Assembly (NCBI RefSeq): GCF_900176645.1 | Contig: NZ_FXAN01000050.1 | Coordinates: forward strand, 100,378-164,377 | Length of the DNA stretch: 64,000 bases | DNA from: Burkholderia singularis | GTDB taxonomy: Bacteria > Pseudomonadota > Gammaproteobacteria > Burkholderiales > Burkholderiaceae | Direction: 5' to 3' | In this document: in pieces, positions 24,298 through 33,111 of the stretch | Layout of the letters: each line of letters starts with the position of its first letter | Numbering within the stretch: position 1 is the first letter of the stretch | Notes under the pieces: model-generated | What the model was told of the DNA's origin: nothing | What the model saw: the letters and a program-made list of their open reading frames with translations, nothing else | Databases searched by the model: none | Position numbers and translations under genes: made by a program

Positions 24298-26628
24298 ATG
24301 AAAAGCAAGGACTCCGACGCACGCATCGAACCGTATGCCCATCCGGCCGGTGGTTGGGGCGCGCTCAAATACGTCGCGATCAACCTGATCAAGGAAAAAG
24401 TGCCGGGCGTCAATTACCGCACGCTGCTGCGCCAGAACCAGCCGGACGGCTTCGACTGTCCCGGCTGCGCGTGGCCCGACCGTGAGCACGCGTCGACCTT
24501 CGAATTCTGCGAGAACGGCGTGAAGGCCGTTGCGGCCGAAGCGACCGCGAAGCGCGTGACGCCGGCATTCTTCGCCGAGCACACCGTCACGTCGCTGCTC
24601 GCGCAATCCGATTACGAACTCGAGCAGCACGGGCGGCTCACCGACCCGATGATTTACGACGCCGCAACCGACTGCTACGCGCCGATTGCATGGGATGACG
24701 CGTTCGCGCTGATCGCGCGGCATCTGCGCGCGCTGGACGATCCGAATCGCGCGGCATTCTACACGTCGGGTCGCGCAAGCAACGAGGCCGCGTTTCTCTA
24801 TCAGCTTCTCGGGCGGCGCTACGGCACGAACAATTTCCCCGATTGCTCGAACATGTGCCACGAGGCAACGAGCCGCGGGCTGCCGGCGACGGTCGGCGTC
24901 GGCAAGGGCACCGTCACGCTCGACGATTTCGAGCAGGCCGATACGCTGCTGATCTTCGGCCAAAATCCCGCGACCAACCATCCGCGAATGCTGGGTGAAC
25001 TGCGTGAATGCGCGCGGCGAGGCGCGGCGATCGTATCGATCAATCCGCTTCGGGAGCGCGGACTCGAACGCTTCGCGAGCCCGCAACATCCGGCGGAAAT
25101 GTTGACGATGTCTAGCACGCCGATCGCGTCGATGTTCGTGCAGCCGTCGATCGGCGGCGATTTCGCGCTGATCAAGGGAGTCGCCAAACGTGTGCTCGAA
25201 CTTGACGATGCCGCGCGCGAGCGCGGCGGCGCGCGCGTGCTCGACGTGGAGTTCATCGCCGCGCATACGCACGGCTTCGACGCGTTCGCCGCGGATCTGC
25301 GCGCGCAGGACTGGGCCGCGCTAAGCGCGCAAAGCGGCGTGCGATATGAACAGATCGATGCGCTCGCGCAAGTCTACGCACGCGGCAAGCGCGTGATCGC
25401 GACGTGGGGCATGGGTCTCACTCAGCACAAACATTCGGTGGCCACCGTGCAGATGCTATCGAACCTGATGATGATGCGCGGCAATATCGGCCGCCCCGGC
25501 GCCGGCCTGTGCCCCGTGCGCGGACATTCGAACGTCCAGGGCAATCGCACGGTCGGCATCGAGGAAAAGCCGAGCGCGGCCTTCCTCACGCGGCTCGGCC
25601 GCGTATTCGGCTTCGAGCCGCCGCGCGAGCACGGCTACGACGTCGTCGAAACCATCGAGGCAATGCTCGACGGCCGCATCGACGTGTTCATCGGGCTCGG
25701 CGGCAACTTCGCGATGGCGACGCCGGACACGCCGCGCACCTGGCAAGGTTTGCGCAACTGCGACCTGACCGTCCATATCACGACCAAACTCAACCGCAGC
25801 CATCTCGTTCACGGCCGCAACGCGCTGATCCTGCCGACGCTCGGGCGCACCGAGATCGACATGCAGAACGGCGTCGCTCAAGGCGTGACGGTCGAGGATT
25901 CGATGAGCATGGTGCACGTGTCGTATGGGATGAACAAACCGGCGTCGCCGAACCTGCTGTCGGAGACCGCGATCGTCGCGCGGCTCGGCGACGCGCTGTT
26001 CGGCAGCGAAGGCGCGATCGACTGGCTCGGCTACATGAACGATTACGCGAAGATCCGCGACGCGATCGAAGCCGCCATTGCCGGCTTCGACGATTACAAC
26101 GCGCGGATCGCCCGGCCAGGTGGCTTTCATCTGCGAATCGAATCGCGCGAGCGCGAATGGCTGACGCCCACCGGCCGAGCGAATTTCATCGTCCATCCGC
26201 TGCCCGCCGACACGCCGATCCAGCGCGCCCGCGCGCGCCACGGCAAGCGCTTGATGACGCTGATGACGACGCGCTCGCACGATCAGTACAACACCACGAT
26301 CTACGCACTCGACGACCGCTATCGCGGCGTGTTCGGGCAGCGGCGCGTGGTATTCGCGAATCCTGAGGATCTCGCGATGCTCGGTTTCGAGGCGGGCGAA
26401 CGCGTCGATCTCGAAACGGTGTGGGACGACGGCATCGAACGGCGCGTCGAAGGTTTCCTGCTCGTTGCGTATGACATTCCGCGCGGCTGTCTCGGTGCGT
26501 ACTATCCGGAAACCAATCCGCTCGTGCCGCTCGACAGCGTTGGCGACGTCTGCAATACCCCGACCTCGAAGTCGATCCCGGTGCTGATGCATCGATCGGC
26601 CCGCACGGTCGCGCCGCAAGCGGCGTGA
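24298..26628 (+). CDS. ydeP: FdhF/YdeP-family molybdopterin oxidoreductase
   Basis: A 776-residue enzyme of the FdhF/YdeP family, related to formate dehydrogenase H but of unclear substrate. The N-terminus (residues ~5-60) shows YAHPAGGWGALKYVAINLIK and the cysteine pair in GFDCPGCAWPDREH, a reduced form of the Fe-S site. Molybdopterin-binding blocks follow: FYTSGRASNEAAFLYQLLGR, NNFPDCSNMCHEATSRGLPA, FGQNPATNHPRML. In YdeP-type proteins this region has Cys/Ser/other rather than Sec. The C-terminal dinucleotide-binding domain is complete (TTRSHDQYNTTIYALDDRYR). The start is ATG 24298; the longer frame would begin inside the regulator region. E. coli YdeP is linked to acid resistance; here the MocR neighbour suggests control by a PLP or amino-acid signal. 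Confidence 0.9.
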   Translation: MKSKDSDARIEPYAHPAGGWGALKYVAINLIKEKVPGVNYRTLLRQNQPDGFDCPGCAWPDREHASTFEFCENGVKAVAAEATAKRVTPAFFAEHTVTSLLAQSDYELEQHGRLTDPMIYDAATDCYAPIAWDDAFALIARHLRALDDPNRAAFYTSGRASNEAAFLYQLLGRRYGTNNFPDCSNMCHEATSRGLPATVGVGKGTVTLDDFEQADTLLIFGQNPATNHPRMLGELRECARRGAAIVSINPLRERGLERFASPQHPAEMLTMSSTPIASMFVQPSIGGDFALIKGVAKRVLELDDAARERGGARVLDVEFIAAHTHGFDAFAADLRAQDWAALSAQSGVRYEQIDALAQVYARGKRVIATWGMGLTQHKHSVATVQMLSNLMMMRGNIGRPGAGLCPVRGHSNVQGNRTVGIEEKPSAAFLTRLGRVFGFEPPREHGYDVVETIEAMLDGRIDVFIGLGGNFAMATPDTPRTWQGLRNCDLTVHITTKLNRSHLVHGRNALILPTLGRTEIDMQNGVAQGVTVEDSMSMVHVSYGMNKPASPNLLSETAIVARLGDALFGSEGAIDWLGYMNDYAKIRDAIEAAIAGFDDYNARIARPGGFHLRIESREREWLTPTGRANFIVHPLPADTPIQRARARHGKRLMTLMTTRSHDQYNTTIYALDDRYRGVFGQRRVVFANPEDLAMLGFEAGERVDLETVWDDGIERRVEGFLLVAYDIPRGCLGAYYPETNPLVPLDSVGDVCNTPTSKSIPVLMHRSARTVAPQAA

Positions 26629-26798
26629 CGAGAATTGCAAGCGCCGCCGCCCGGGCCGCGCTTGCGCAGCAGTCCCGCAGAATCAGGCTGGAACACCGCA
26701 GACGGCGAGTGCCCGCCATGCAGCGAATTACCGGCCTCCAGCGCTCACAAACCCCGCACAATCAATGCCGGTTCGCTATTCCCCCACTCACCGCCGCG

Positions 26799-28112
26799 TC
26801 AACCGAGCGCCACCCAGACCAGATACCCGTTCAAGCCGACGATTACCGCGCTCGCCACGCCAGCGGCCGCGATCATCGGCGCACGCAGCGCATACTCGCC
26901 GAGCACGTCGCGCCGGCTCGACAGCAGCATCAACGCAACCATCGGCAGCGGCAATACGAAACTCAGCACGACCTGACTCAGCACCATCGCATGCGTGACG
27001 TCGCAACCAAGCGCAACCACCGCGAACGCGGGCAGGATCGTCACGGCACGGCGCACCCAGATCGGCACTTGGCGGCGCAGGAAGCCCTGCATCACGACCT
27101 GCCCCGCGAGCGTGCCGACCACCGAGCTGGACACGCCCGACGCAAACAGCGCGACGAGAAAAAGCGCGCCGGCGGCCGGCCCGAGCAGCGGGATCAGCGT
27201 GTGATAGGCGTCGCCGATGTCGGTCATGCCGGGCATCGTCGCGTGAAATGCCGACGATGCCATCATCACCATCGCGATATTGACGAAGCCGGCAATGCCC
27301 AGTGCGACAGCTACCTCGCAGTTCGAAAAGCGCAACAACAGACGGCGCTCGCGGTCATCGCGCGGCGTCGTGCGCCGTTGCGTGAGACCAGAGTGCAGAT
27401 ACAGCGTGTGCGGCATGATCGTCGCGCCGATGATGCCGACCGCGATCGTCAGCGCGGCGCCGTCGCGCAGTTGCGGCACGACGAGATGATAGGCAGCGGC
27501 ATGCCAGTTCTGCGGCGCGATCAGCAACTCGCCGAGATAGCTCACGCCAATCACGCCGACGAGCGCCGCGATCGCCGCCTCGAGCGGCCGGAACCCGCGC
27601 TTCTCGAGCGTCAGGATCGCGCCGGTCAGCACCGCCGTCGCGGCCATGCCGGCGAGGAGCGGCAAATGAAGCAGCAGGCCGAATGCGAGCGCGCCGCCGA
27701 GAAATTCGGCAAGATCGGTCGCCATCGCGGCGATTTCAGACGCCGCCCACATCCCCCAGACCACCGGCCGCGGAAAGTGCTCGCGGCACAGCTCGGCCAG
27801 GTTGCGCCCCGTCACGATGCCGAGCTTCGCCGACATCGCTTGAAACGCCATCGCAATCACATTCGCGAGCAGCACGACCCACAGCAGCGTGTAACCGTAG
27901 GCGGCACCCGCCTGGATGTTGGTCGCGAAATTGCCGGGGTCCATGTAGCCGATCGACGCGATCACGGCCGGCCCAACGAACGGCAGCACGGCCGACAGGC
28001 CTTTGCGCCGCCCGTCGAGCGCATCGCGCGCCGCGCTGATCGTGCGTGACGTCGCCGCGCCGGGCATCGGGAAATCGCCGGCGGATGCCGGCGATGCGGG
28101 AGTGGATGGCAT
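26799..28112 (-). CDS. mntH: Nramp-family Mn2+/H+ symporter
   Basis: A 437-residue inner-membrane transporter with about 11 membrane segments. The metal-binding motif of segment 1 is intact (GYMDPGNFATNI, residues ~56-67), and so is the segment 6 motif (GATIMPHTLYLHS). MntH imports Mn2+ (also Fe2+) with protons. The first ~35 residues form a polar extension. It lies 97 bases downstream of a bicupin oxalate decarboxylase on the same strand, an enzyme type that needs Mn; co-transcription is plausible. A short inverted repeat sits 14-28 bases upstream of the start. Confidence 0.94.
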   Translation of the reverse strand: MPSTPASPASAGDFPMPGAATSRTISAARDALDGRRKGLSAVLPFVGPAVIASIGYMDPGNFATNIQAGAAYGYTLLWVVLLANVIAMAFQAMSAKLGIVTGRNLAELCREHFPRPVVWGMWAASEIAAMATDLAEFLGGALAFGLLLHLPLLAGMAATAVLTGAILTLEKRGFRPLEAAIAALVGVIGVSYLGELLIAPQNWHAAAYHLVVPQLRDGAALTIAVGIIGATIMPHTLYLHSGLTQRRTTPRDDRERRLLLRFSNCEVAVALGIAGFVNIAMVMMASSAFHATMPGMTDIGDAYHTLIPLLGPAAGALFLVALFASGVSSSVVGTLAGQVVMQGFLRRQVPIWVRRAVTILPAFAVVALGCDVTHAMVLSQVVLSFVLPLPMVALMLLSSRRDVLGEYALRAPMIAAAGVASAVIVGLNGYLVWVALG

Positions 28113-28125
28113 AGTGAAGTCCGTT

Positions 28126-28140
28126 CGAATATTGGATTCG
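28126..28140 (-). promoter_or_regulatory. small inverted repeat upstream of mntH
   Basis: CGAAT-N5-ATTCG, in a locally AT-rich spot 14 bases before the mntH start. The position fits a Mn/Fe regulator site (MntR or Mur/Fur type), but the arms are short and do not match a known box well enough to name it. Confidence 0.3.
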
Positions 28141-28209
28141 CAATGTGGCCGGCACAGCGGCTGTCACGCGCCGATCTCGGCTCGTCGCCGCCGCGCCGGG
28201 CCGTCGCGT

Positions 28210-29466
28210 TCAAATCGGCACCACGTCCGGCCGGTTGCGCGGGATGCGTGCGATCACGTCCGGGGCGAGATTCAGATGCGCCTCGACGAGCTTCGGCGGC
28301 GTATGCGCAAGCCAGTCGGACAGTGACACCTCCGCGTAGTGATCGGCCTTGAAGATTTCGAGGAACACGAGATCGGTTTGGCCGGTGTTCTGCACGTAAT
28401 GCCCCAGGCTCTTTTTCACATAACCGACGTCGCCCGCGCGAAAATCGGCCGTTTGCGCCTTCGGACCGGTATCGAACACCGTCATCCGCGCTTTGCCCTG
28501 TATGTAGTACTGCCACTCGTCCGCGTTCGGGTGCCAGTGCAGTTCGCGCATGCCGCCCGGCCGCACGGTGACGAGCGCGGCCGCCACCGTCTTCGACACG
28601 TTGAAGTTCGTGCTGTCGACGATCCGCACTTCGCCGCCGCGCGTCTGCACATTCGGCTTCATGTCGCCCATCGAGAAGACGAACGGCTGCCTCGGCACAC
28701 CCCGAGACGACGCCGACGCCCGCTGCGCATCGGCAAGCGGCCCCGGATCGTCGCCCTGGAAGATCCAAAGGTTGTCGAGCGGGATCTGCTTGAACGCATC
28801 GGCGGGCACGCCGAAGTTCAGCGCGAGCACGTCCGGCGGCGTGTGCGCGATCCAGTCGGTAACGAGCAGCGTGTTGAATTCGGACGCCCGACCATTGTCG
28901 AATGCGAGCAAAAACTCCGCGCCATCGACGCCAAGCCCTTGCAGCGAATGCGGCAGGCCGGGCGGGAAATACCAGAGATCGCCCGTCTTGACGTCCTGCA
29001 CCGATGGCCGCCCCTGCTCGTCGAGCACGGTGATCCGGCAGCGGCCGTCGAGCATGAACGCCCATTCCGCCTGCTGATGCCAATGCATTTCGCGAATGCC
29101 GCCGCGCGTCAAGCGCATATTGACGCCGGAAATGGTTTCGGAAATTGCAAAATCGTCCTGCGTGACTTCACGCGCCCAACCGCCGTTTTGAATCCGTTTA
29201 TGTGCATTATTGAAAGACGCCCAGAATAATGGCATTCCGTTTATATCGGTTGCCGGCGGATCTTGAAACGACGGGAATTGCCCCATCAACGCCTGATTTT
29301 TCGGACCGGGATCGGTCAGGCTCTGCGGACTGCGTGTATTGACCGCGCCCTCGGGCGGTCTGTCGGGATTGCCGAACGAAGCGGCCTTGGCGGACACGGC
29401 AATGCCGGCGGCGGCGACCGCGCCGGCCGTGTGCGCAAGCATTTTGCGCCGGGATAGATTTTTCAT
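28210..29466 (-). CDS. oxdD: bicupin oxalate decarboxylase, exported
   Basis: A 418-residue two-cupin enzyme predicted to split oxalate to formate and CO2. The N-terminus has a twin-arginine signal (LSRRKMLAHTAGAVAAAGIA). Cupin 1 metal ligands are His128, His130, Glu134 and His173. The active-site lid reads SEFNT at 195-199, keeping the glutamate (Glu196) of the SENST lid in Bacillus OxdC. Cupin 2 ligands His310, His312, Glu317 and His356 are also present. Lid Glu and both metal sites argue for decarboxylase rather than oxidase activity. The Phe-Asn change in the lid is unusual. The mntH gene is directly downstream. ATG 29466 has a modest AGAGGATTCG upstream. Confidence 0.9.
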   Translation of the reverse strand: MKNLSRRKMLAHTAGAVAAAGIAVSAKAASFGNPDRPPEGAVNTRSPQSLTDPGPKNQALMGQFPSFQDPPATDINGMPLFWASFNNAHKRIQNGGWAREVTQDDFAISETISGVNMRLTRGGIREMHWHQQAEWAFMLDGRCRITVLDEQGRPSVQDVKTGDLWYFPPGLPHSLQGLGVDGAEFLLAFDNGRASEFNTLLVTDWIAHTPPDVLALNFGVPADAFKQIPLDNLWIFQGDDPGPLADAQRASASSRGVPRQPFVFSMGDMKPNVQTRGGEVRIVDSTNFNVSKTVAAALVTVRPGGMRELHWHPNADEWQYYIQGKARMTVFDTGPKAQTADFRAGDVGYVKKSLGHYVQNTGQTDLVFLEIFKADHYAEVSLSDWLAHTPPKLVEAHLNLAPDVIARIPRNRPDVVPI

Positions 29467-29770
29467 CGAATCCTCTTCATCGATTCTAATTTGGAAATAA
29501 AACCCAACGGATTAATCATTCGATTTTCTTTCAATCAAATGTTCCGCAACGCAAGTTAAATACAAATCACCAGAAAAATTAAATGATTTGTCAAGATGGG
29601 TTAATGAATTAATCTGATTCCCTTTAAGTTTGTAATCCTCGGGGCGGCGCGGGCGTGACCGGGTCGCCGCCGCGCGGCTGCCACGCAGCGACGCGGCGTG
29701 GCATCGCCGATTTCTGGATTCCGGCCCGTAATGCGAAAATCGGGTTCGTTCTTTTTCTGACGGAGCATCG
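29467..29770. other. AT-rich divergent promoter region
   Basis: About 300 bases between the oxalate decarboxylase and the first dipeptide-binding gene. Bases 29500-29635 are far poorer in GC than any other stretch nearby. ATTAATC occurs at 29511-29517 and 29608-29614, the second within the palindrome TTAATGAATTAA (29601-29612). No gene supported; both divergent promoters should be here. Confidence 0.5.
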
Positions 29771-31366
29771 ATGAAGCATTTGCTGTCCAAGCTCGCCATC
29801 GGCGCCGCGCTCGGCGCGCTTTCGCTCGCGCCCGTGTTCTGCGCTCACGCCGCCACCCCGCCCGGCATCTTCGTGATCGCCACGCAGCTCGGCGAATTCA
29901 CGACGCTCGATCCGGCCGAGATCTATGAGCTGGTGCCGTCCGAATATGTCGCGAATACCTACGAACGGCTGGTTCGCGTCGATCTGCGCGATCCGTCCAA
30001 GTTCGAAGGCCGGATCGCGCAGTCGTGGAGCGTCGGCGCCAACGGCACGACCTTTACGTTCAAGCTGCGGCCCGGTCTCAAGTTCCATTCGGGCAATCCG
30101 GTGACGGCCGACGATGTGGCGTGGTCGCTGCGCCGCACCGTGCTGCTCGACAAGGGACCGGCCGGCGTGCTCGCCGATCTCGGCCTCACCAAAGACAACG
30201 TCGCGCAAAAGATCCAGCGCATCGACGATCAAACCGTCTCGATCGAAACCACGCACCGGTACGCGCCGAGCTTCGTGCTCAACGTGCTGAGCGCCGATCC
30301 GGCATCGATCGTCGACAAGAAGCTGCTGCTGTCGCACGAAAAGAACGGCGACCTCGGCAATGGCTGGCTGAAAAATGCCGATGCGGGCTCCGGCCCGTAT
30401 CAGCTCGTCAAATGGACGCCAAACGAAAGCCTCGTATTGCAGCGCTTCGAAGGCTACCGCACGCCGTATCCAATGAAGCGCATCGTGCTGCGCCATGTAC
30501 CGGAAGCCTCCGCGCAACGGCTGCTGCTCGAGAACGGCGACGTCGACGCGGCGCGCAATCTGAGCCCGGACAGCCTCGCGGCCCTGACGAAGGCCGGCAA
30601 GATCCAAGTGGCGTCGTGGCCGGTATCGGCGCTGCTCTATCTGAGCCTGAACACGAAGAATCCCAATCTCGCGAAACCCGGCGTACAGGAAGCGATGAAG
30701 TGGCTCGTCGATTACGACGGCATCCAGCGCAACATCGTTGGCACGACGTACAAAGTCCACCAGACGTTCCTGCCGGAGGGCTTTCTCGGTTCGCTAAACG
30801 CGAACCCGTACCGGCAGGACGTCGCGAAGGCGAAAGCGCTGCTCGCGAAAGCCGGGCTGCCGAACGGCTTCGCCGTGACGATGGACATGCCCAACGATTA
30901 CCCGTACATCGAGATCGCGCAGGCGCTGCAGGCGAATTTCGCGAAAGCCGGAATCGTCGTGAAGCTGATCCCCGGCGACGCGAAGCAGGCGATCGGCAAA
31001 TATCGCGCACGCGCGCACGATATCTTCATCGGCGAGTGGTCGCCCGACTACATGGACCCGAACAGCAATGCGCGCGGCTTCGCATGGAATCCGGACAATT
31101 CGGACAACGCAAAGTACAAGCTGCTCGCTTGGCGCAATAGCTGGGACATCGCGCAACTCACCGCGCAGACCGATGCGGCGCTTGCCGAGCCGTCAGCCAC
31201 AAAGCGCGCGCAGCGCTACGAGGCGTTGCAGAAGGCTGTGCTCGCGAACTCGCCGTTCGTGATCATGTTCGAGAAGGTCGTGCAAGTCGCCACGCGCCCC
31301 GGCGTGACCGGGCCGGAAATCGGACCGATCAACGATCTCGTGTCGTACCGGACGCTGAAGAAGTGA
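29771..31366 (+). CDS. dipeptide ABC transporter substrate-binding protein (first paralogue)
   Basis: A 531-residue SBP_bac_5 (DppA/DdpA-like) protein with a Sec signal peptide (residues 1-27, ending AHAA). Family blocks include TLDPAEIYELVPSEYVANTY, then FTFKLRPGLKFHSGNPVTAD and YMDPNSNARGFAWNPDNSD. It is closely similar along its whole length to the ddpA-like protein at 33112, a clear duplication flanking the rpiR and ddpX genes. A GC-rich hairpin separates it from the operon that follows, so it may be expressed on its own. It probably feeds the same permease with a different peptide range. Start ATG 29771 has GACGGAGCATCG upstream. Confidence 0.92.
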   Translation: MKHLLSKLAIGAALGALSLAPVFCAHAATPPGIFVIATQLGEFTTLDPAEIYELVPSEYVANTYERLVRVDLRDPSKFEGRIAQSWSVGANGTTFTFKLRPGLKFHSGNPVTADDVAWSLRRTVLLDKGPAGVLADLGLTKDNVAQKIQRIDDQTVSIETTHRYAPSFVLNVLSADPASIVDKKLLLSHEKNGDLGNGWLKNADAGSGPYQLVKWTPNESLVLQRFEGYRTPYPMKRIVLRHVPEASAQRLLLENGDVDAARNLSPDSLAALTKAGKIQVASWPVSALLYLSLNTKNPNLAKPGVQEAMKWLVDYDGIQRNIVGTTYKVHQTFLPEGFLGSLNANPYRQDVAKAKALLAKAGLPNGFAVTMDMPNDYPYIEIAQALQANFAKAGIVVKLIPGDAKQAIGKYRARAHDIFIGEWSPDYMDPNSNARGFAWNPDNSDNAKYKLLAWRNSWDIAQLTAQTDAALAEPSATKRAQRYEALQKAVLANSPFVIMFEKVVQVATRPGVTGPEIGPINDLVSYRTLKK

Positions 31367-31377
31367 GCGTGGCCGCA

Positions 31378-31403
31378 GCCGGCGGCCGGAGCAGGCCGCC
31401 GGC
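31378..31403 (+). terminator. hairpin after the first dipeptide-binding gene
   Basis: GCCGGCGGCC (31378-31387) pairs perfectly with GGCCGCCGGC (31394-31403), loop GGAGCA, 12 bases past the stop. Strong stem, no T-tract. Confidence 0.5.
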
Positions 31404-31579
31404 CGGCCAATGCGAGGGCGCATCGGCGCCGTTTCGTGCGGCAACGGATAATTTCCAGCTATTCGATATTTTATCTCTATTTATTTTATAAACTGGCACG
31501 CAGGTTTTTGTCTTTGTTAGATCGATGACAACGCACAACCAAACGACAACGATCCAACAGACCACCGTTCAAACGCCCG

Positions 31580-32497
31580 ATGCCGTCCGCTTTCGTTCAG
31601 ACCGTCGAAACCCGCTTTGCCGAGCTGACGCCCACCGCCAAGCGCATTGCGAGCTACATGCTGGCCAATCTGGAGCGGCTCGGCCTCGAAAGCGCCGACC
31701 AGATCGCTCGGCAGACCGGGACGAGCGGCATTTCGGTGGGGCGCTTTCTGCGCAGTGTCGGCTATCGCAACCTCGATGATCTGAAGCGCGAACTGCGTGG
31801 CATATCCGAACGCCCGTGGATGATCACCGATCGCCTCGACGAATACCGGCGCGTGACGGGCGTGCCCGCGCACGGCCGCGGCGCGCCTGCGCCGTTTGCG
31901 GCGCGCGAGGCTTCGCCTGCCGCCTCGCCAGCCGCCCACCTCGACGACGCGCTCGCGCGCGAACTCGACGCAATCGGCCACGTATACGAACTCGCGCGCA
32001 CGCCGGCGTTCGCGCAAATCGCCGATCGCATCGCGCATGCGGAAGCAGTCTTCATTCTCGGCATTCAATCTACACGTGGAATCAGCAATGCCCTGCACAG
32101 TTATCTCGAATATCTGCGGCCGCGCGTCTTCTACTCAGATGGCATGTCCGGCTCGTATGTCGATTCGCTGAACTCCGGTTTCACCGATCCTTATTGCATC
32201 GTCACCGACATCCGCGCGTATTCGCGCATCGCGCGACGCTATTGCGAAGCGGCCGCCGCGCGCGGGCTGCGCTTCGCGCTCGTCACCGACGTCTACTGCC
32301 CATGGGCGCGCGAACTGCGCTGCGATCTGCTGCAGGTGAAAACCGACGTCGGCCTGTTCTGGGATTCGCTCGCGCCGCTCACCTGCCTGTTCAATCTGTT
32401 GATCAGCGCGGTAGTCGATCGGCTTGGCAGCGCGCTCGACGCACGCGTCGAGCGCAATCGCGAACTGCAGCGCGAATTCGATCAATTCGAACCATGA
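31580..32497 (+). CDS. RpiR/MurR family regulator with SIS domain
   Basis: A 305-residue regulator: N-terminal RpiR helix-turn-helix (residues 5-80; LTPTAKRIASYMLANLERLG and ARQTGTSGISVGRFLRSVGY) and a C-terminal SIS sugar-phosphate domain (about 150-285; EAVFILGIQSTRGISNALHS). A Pro/Ala-rich linker sits between. SIS domains of this family sense phosphosugars; MurR senses MurNAc-6-phosphate. Its stop overlaps the ddpX start (ATGA, 32494-32497), making it the first gene of the D-Ala-D-Ala operon. Control of that operon by a cell-wall recycling sugar is an attractive inference. The AT-rich 31440-31520 stretch should carry the promoter. Confidence 0.9.
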   Translation: MPSAFVQTVETRFAELTPTAKRIASYMLANLERLGLESADQIARQTGTSGISVGRFLRSVGYRNLDDLKRELRGISERPWMITDRLDEYRRVTGVPAHGRGAPAPFAAREASPAASPAAHLDDALARELDAIGHVYELARTPAFAQIADRIAHAEAVFILGIQSTRGISNALHSYLEYLRPRVFYSDGMSGSYVDSLNSGFTDPYCIVTDIRAYSRIARRYCEAAAARGLRFALVTDVYCPWARELRCDLLQVKTDVGLFWDSLAPLTCLFNLLISAVVDRLGSALDARVERNRELQREFDQFEP

Positions 32498-33075
32498 AGC
32501 CGTCCGTTGACACCTGCGCCCATCGGCTCGTCGAAATCAAGCCGCACACACACGGCATCGACATCGACCTCGTCTACGCGAGCGCACGCAACCTGACCGG
32601 CCGGCCGATCTACCAACGTGCGCACTGCCTGCTGCTCGAACCCGCCGAAGCCGCGCTGCGCCGCGCAGTCGCGATTGCCGCTCAACTCGGCTTGAGGCTG
32701 CGCATTTACGACGCTTACCGGCCGCCGCAAGCGCAGCAGGTGTTATGGGACTTCCTGCCCGATCCGGATTATGTCGCGGACCTCGAACGCGGCTCGAATC
32801 ACAGCCGCGGCACCGCGCTCGACCTGACGCTCGTCGACGCGAACGGCGCCGCGCTCGATATGGGCACGGACTTCGACGAAATGATCAACACATCGAATCA
32901 TTTCCACGACGGCCTGCCCGAATCCGTGCAGCGCAACCGGCTGCTGCTGCTCGGCGTGATGCATGCCGCCGGTTTCACGCACATCGCGAGCGAATGGTGG
33001 CATTACGAGTTGCCCGACTCGCGCGCATGGCCGCTGATCGACAACCAGGCGAGCGGACCGTGGCGATTGATGTAA
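32494..33075 (+). CDS. ddpX: D-alanyl-D-alanine dipeptidase
   Basis: A 193-residue zinc dipeptidase of the VanX/DdpX family, the same length as E. coli DdpX. It splits D-Ala-D-Ala released from cell-wall turnover. The residues of the family are all visible: Arg76 in DAYRPP, the zinc ligands His103 and Asp110 in SNHSRGTALDLTL, and the catalytic Glu167 with ligand His170 in SEWWHYEL. There is no signal peptide, consistent with a cytoplasmic recycling role rather than the vancomycin-resistance form. The ATG overlaps the rpiR stop. The ddpA-like binding protein follows after 36 bases. Confidence 0.95.
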   Translation: MKPSVDTCAHRLVEIKPHTHGIDIDLVYASARNLTGRPIYQRAHCLLLEPAEAALRRAVAIAAQLGLRLRIYDAYRPPQAQQVLWDFLPDPDYVADLERGSNHSRGTALDLTLVDANGAALDMGTDFDEMINTSNHFHDGLPESVQRNRLLLLGVMHAAGFTHIASEWWHYELPDSRAWPLIDNQASGPWRLM

Positions 33076-33111
33076 ACCCGGCCGCACGCCCCTCTGCCCC
33101 ATGGAGTACGT

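Noticed and set aside
24298..26628. Formate dehydrogenase H (FdhF)
   Set aside because: The N-terminal cysteine pattern and overall form fit YdeP-type proteins, and no Sec codon or formate-hydrogenlyase genes are present.
26625..28049. A 474-codon plus-strand frame opposite mntH
   Set aside because: Arg/His/Asp-rich shadow with no start signals; mntH on the minus strand has its transport motifs.
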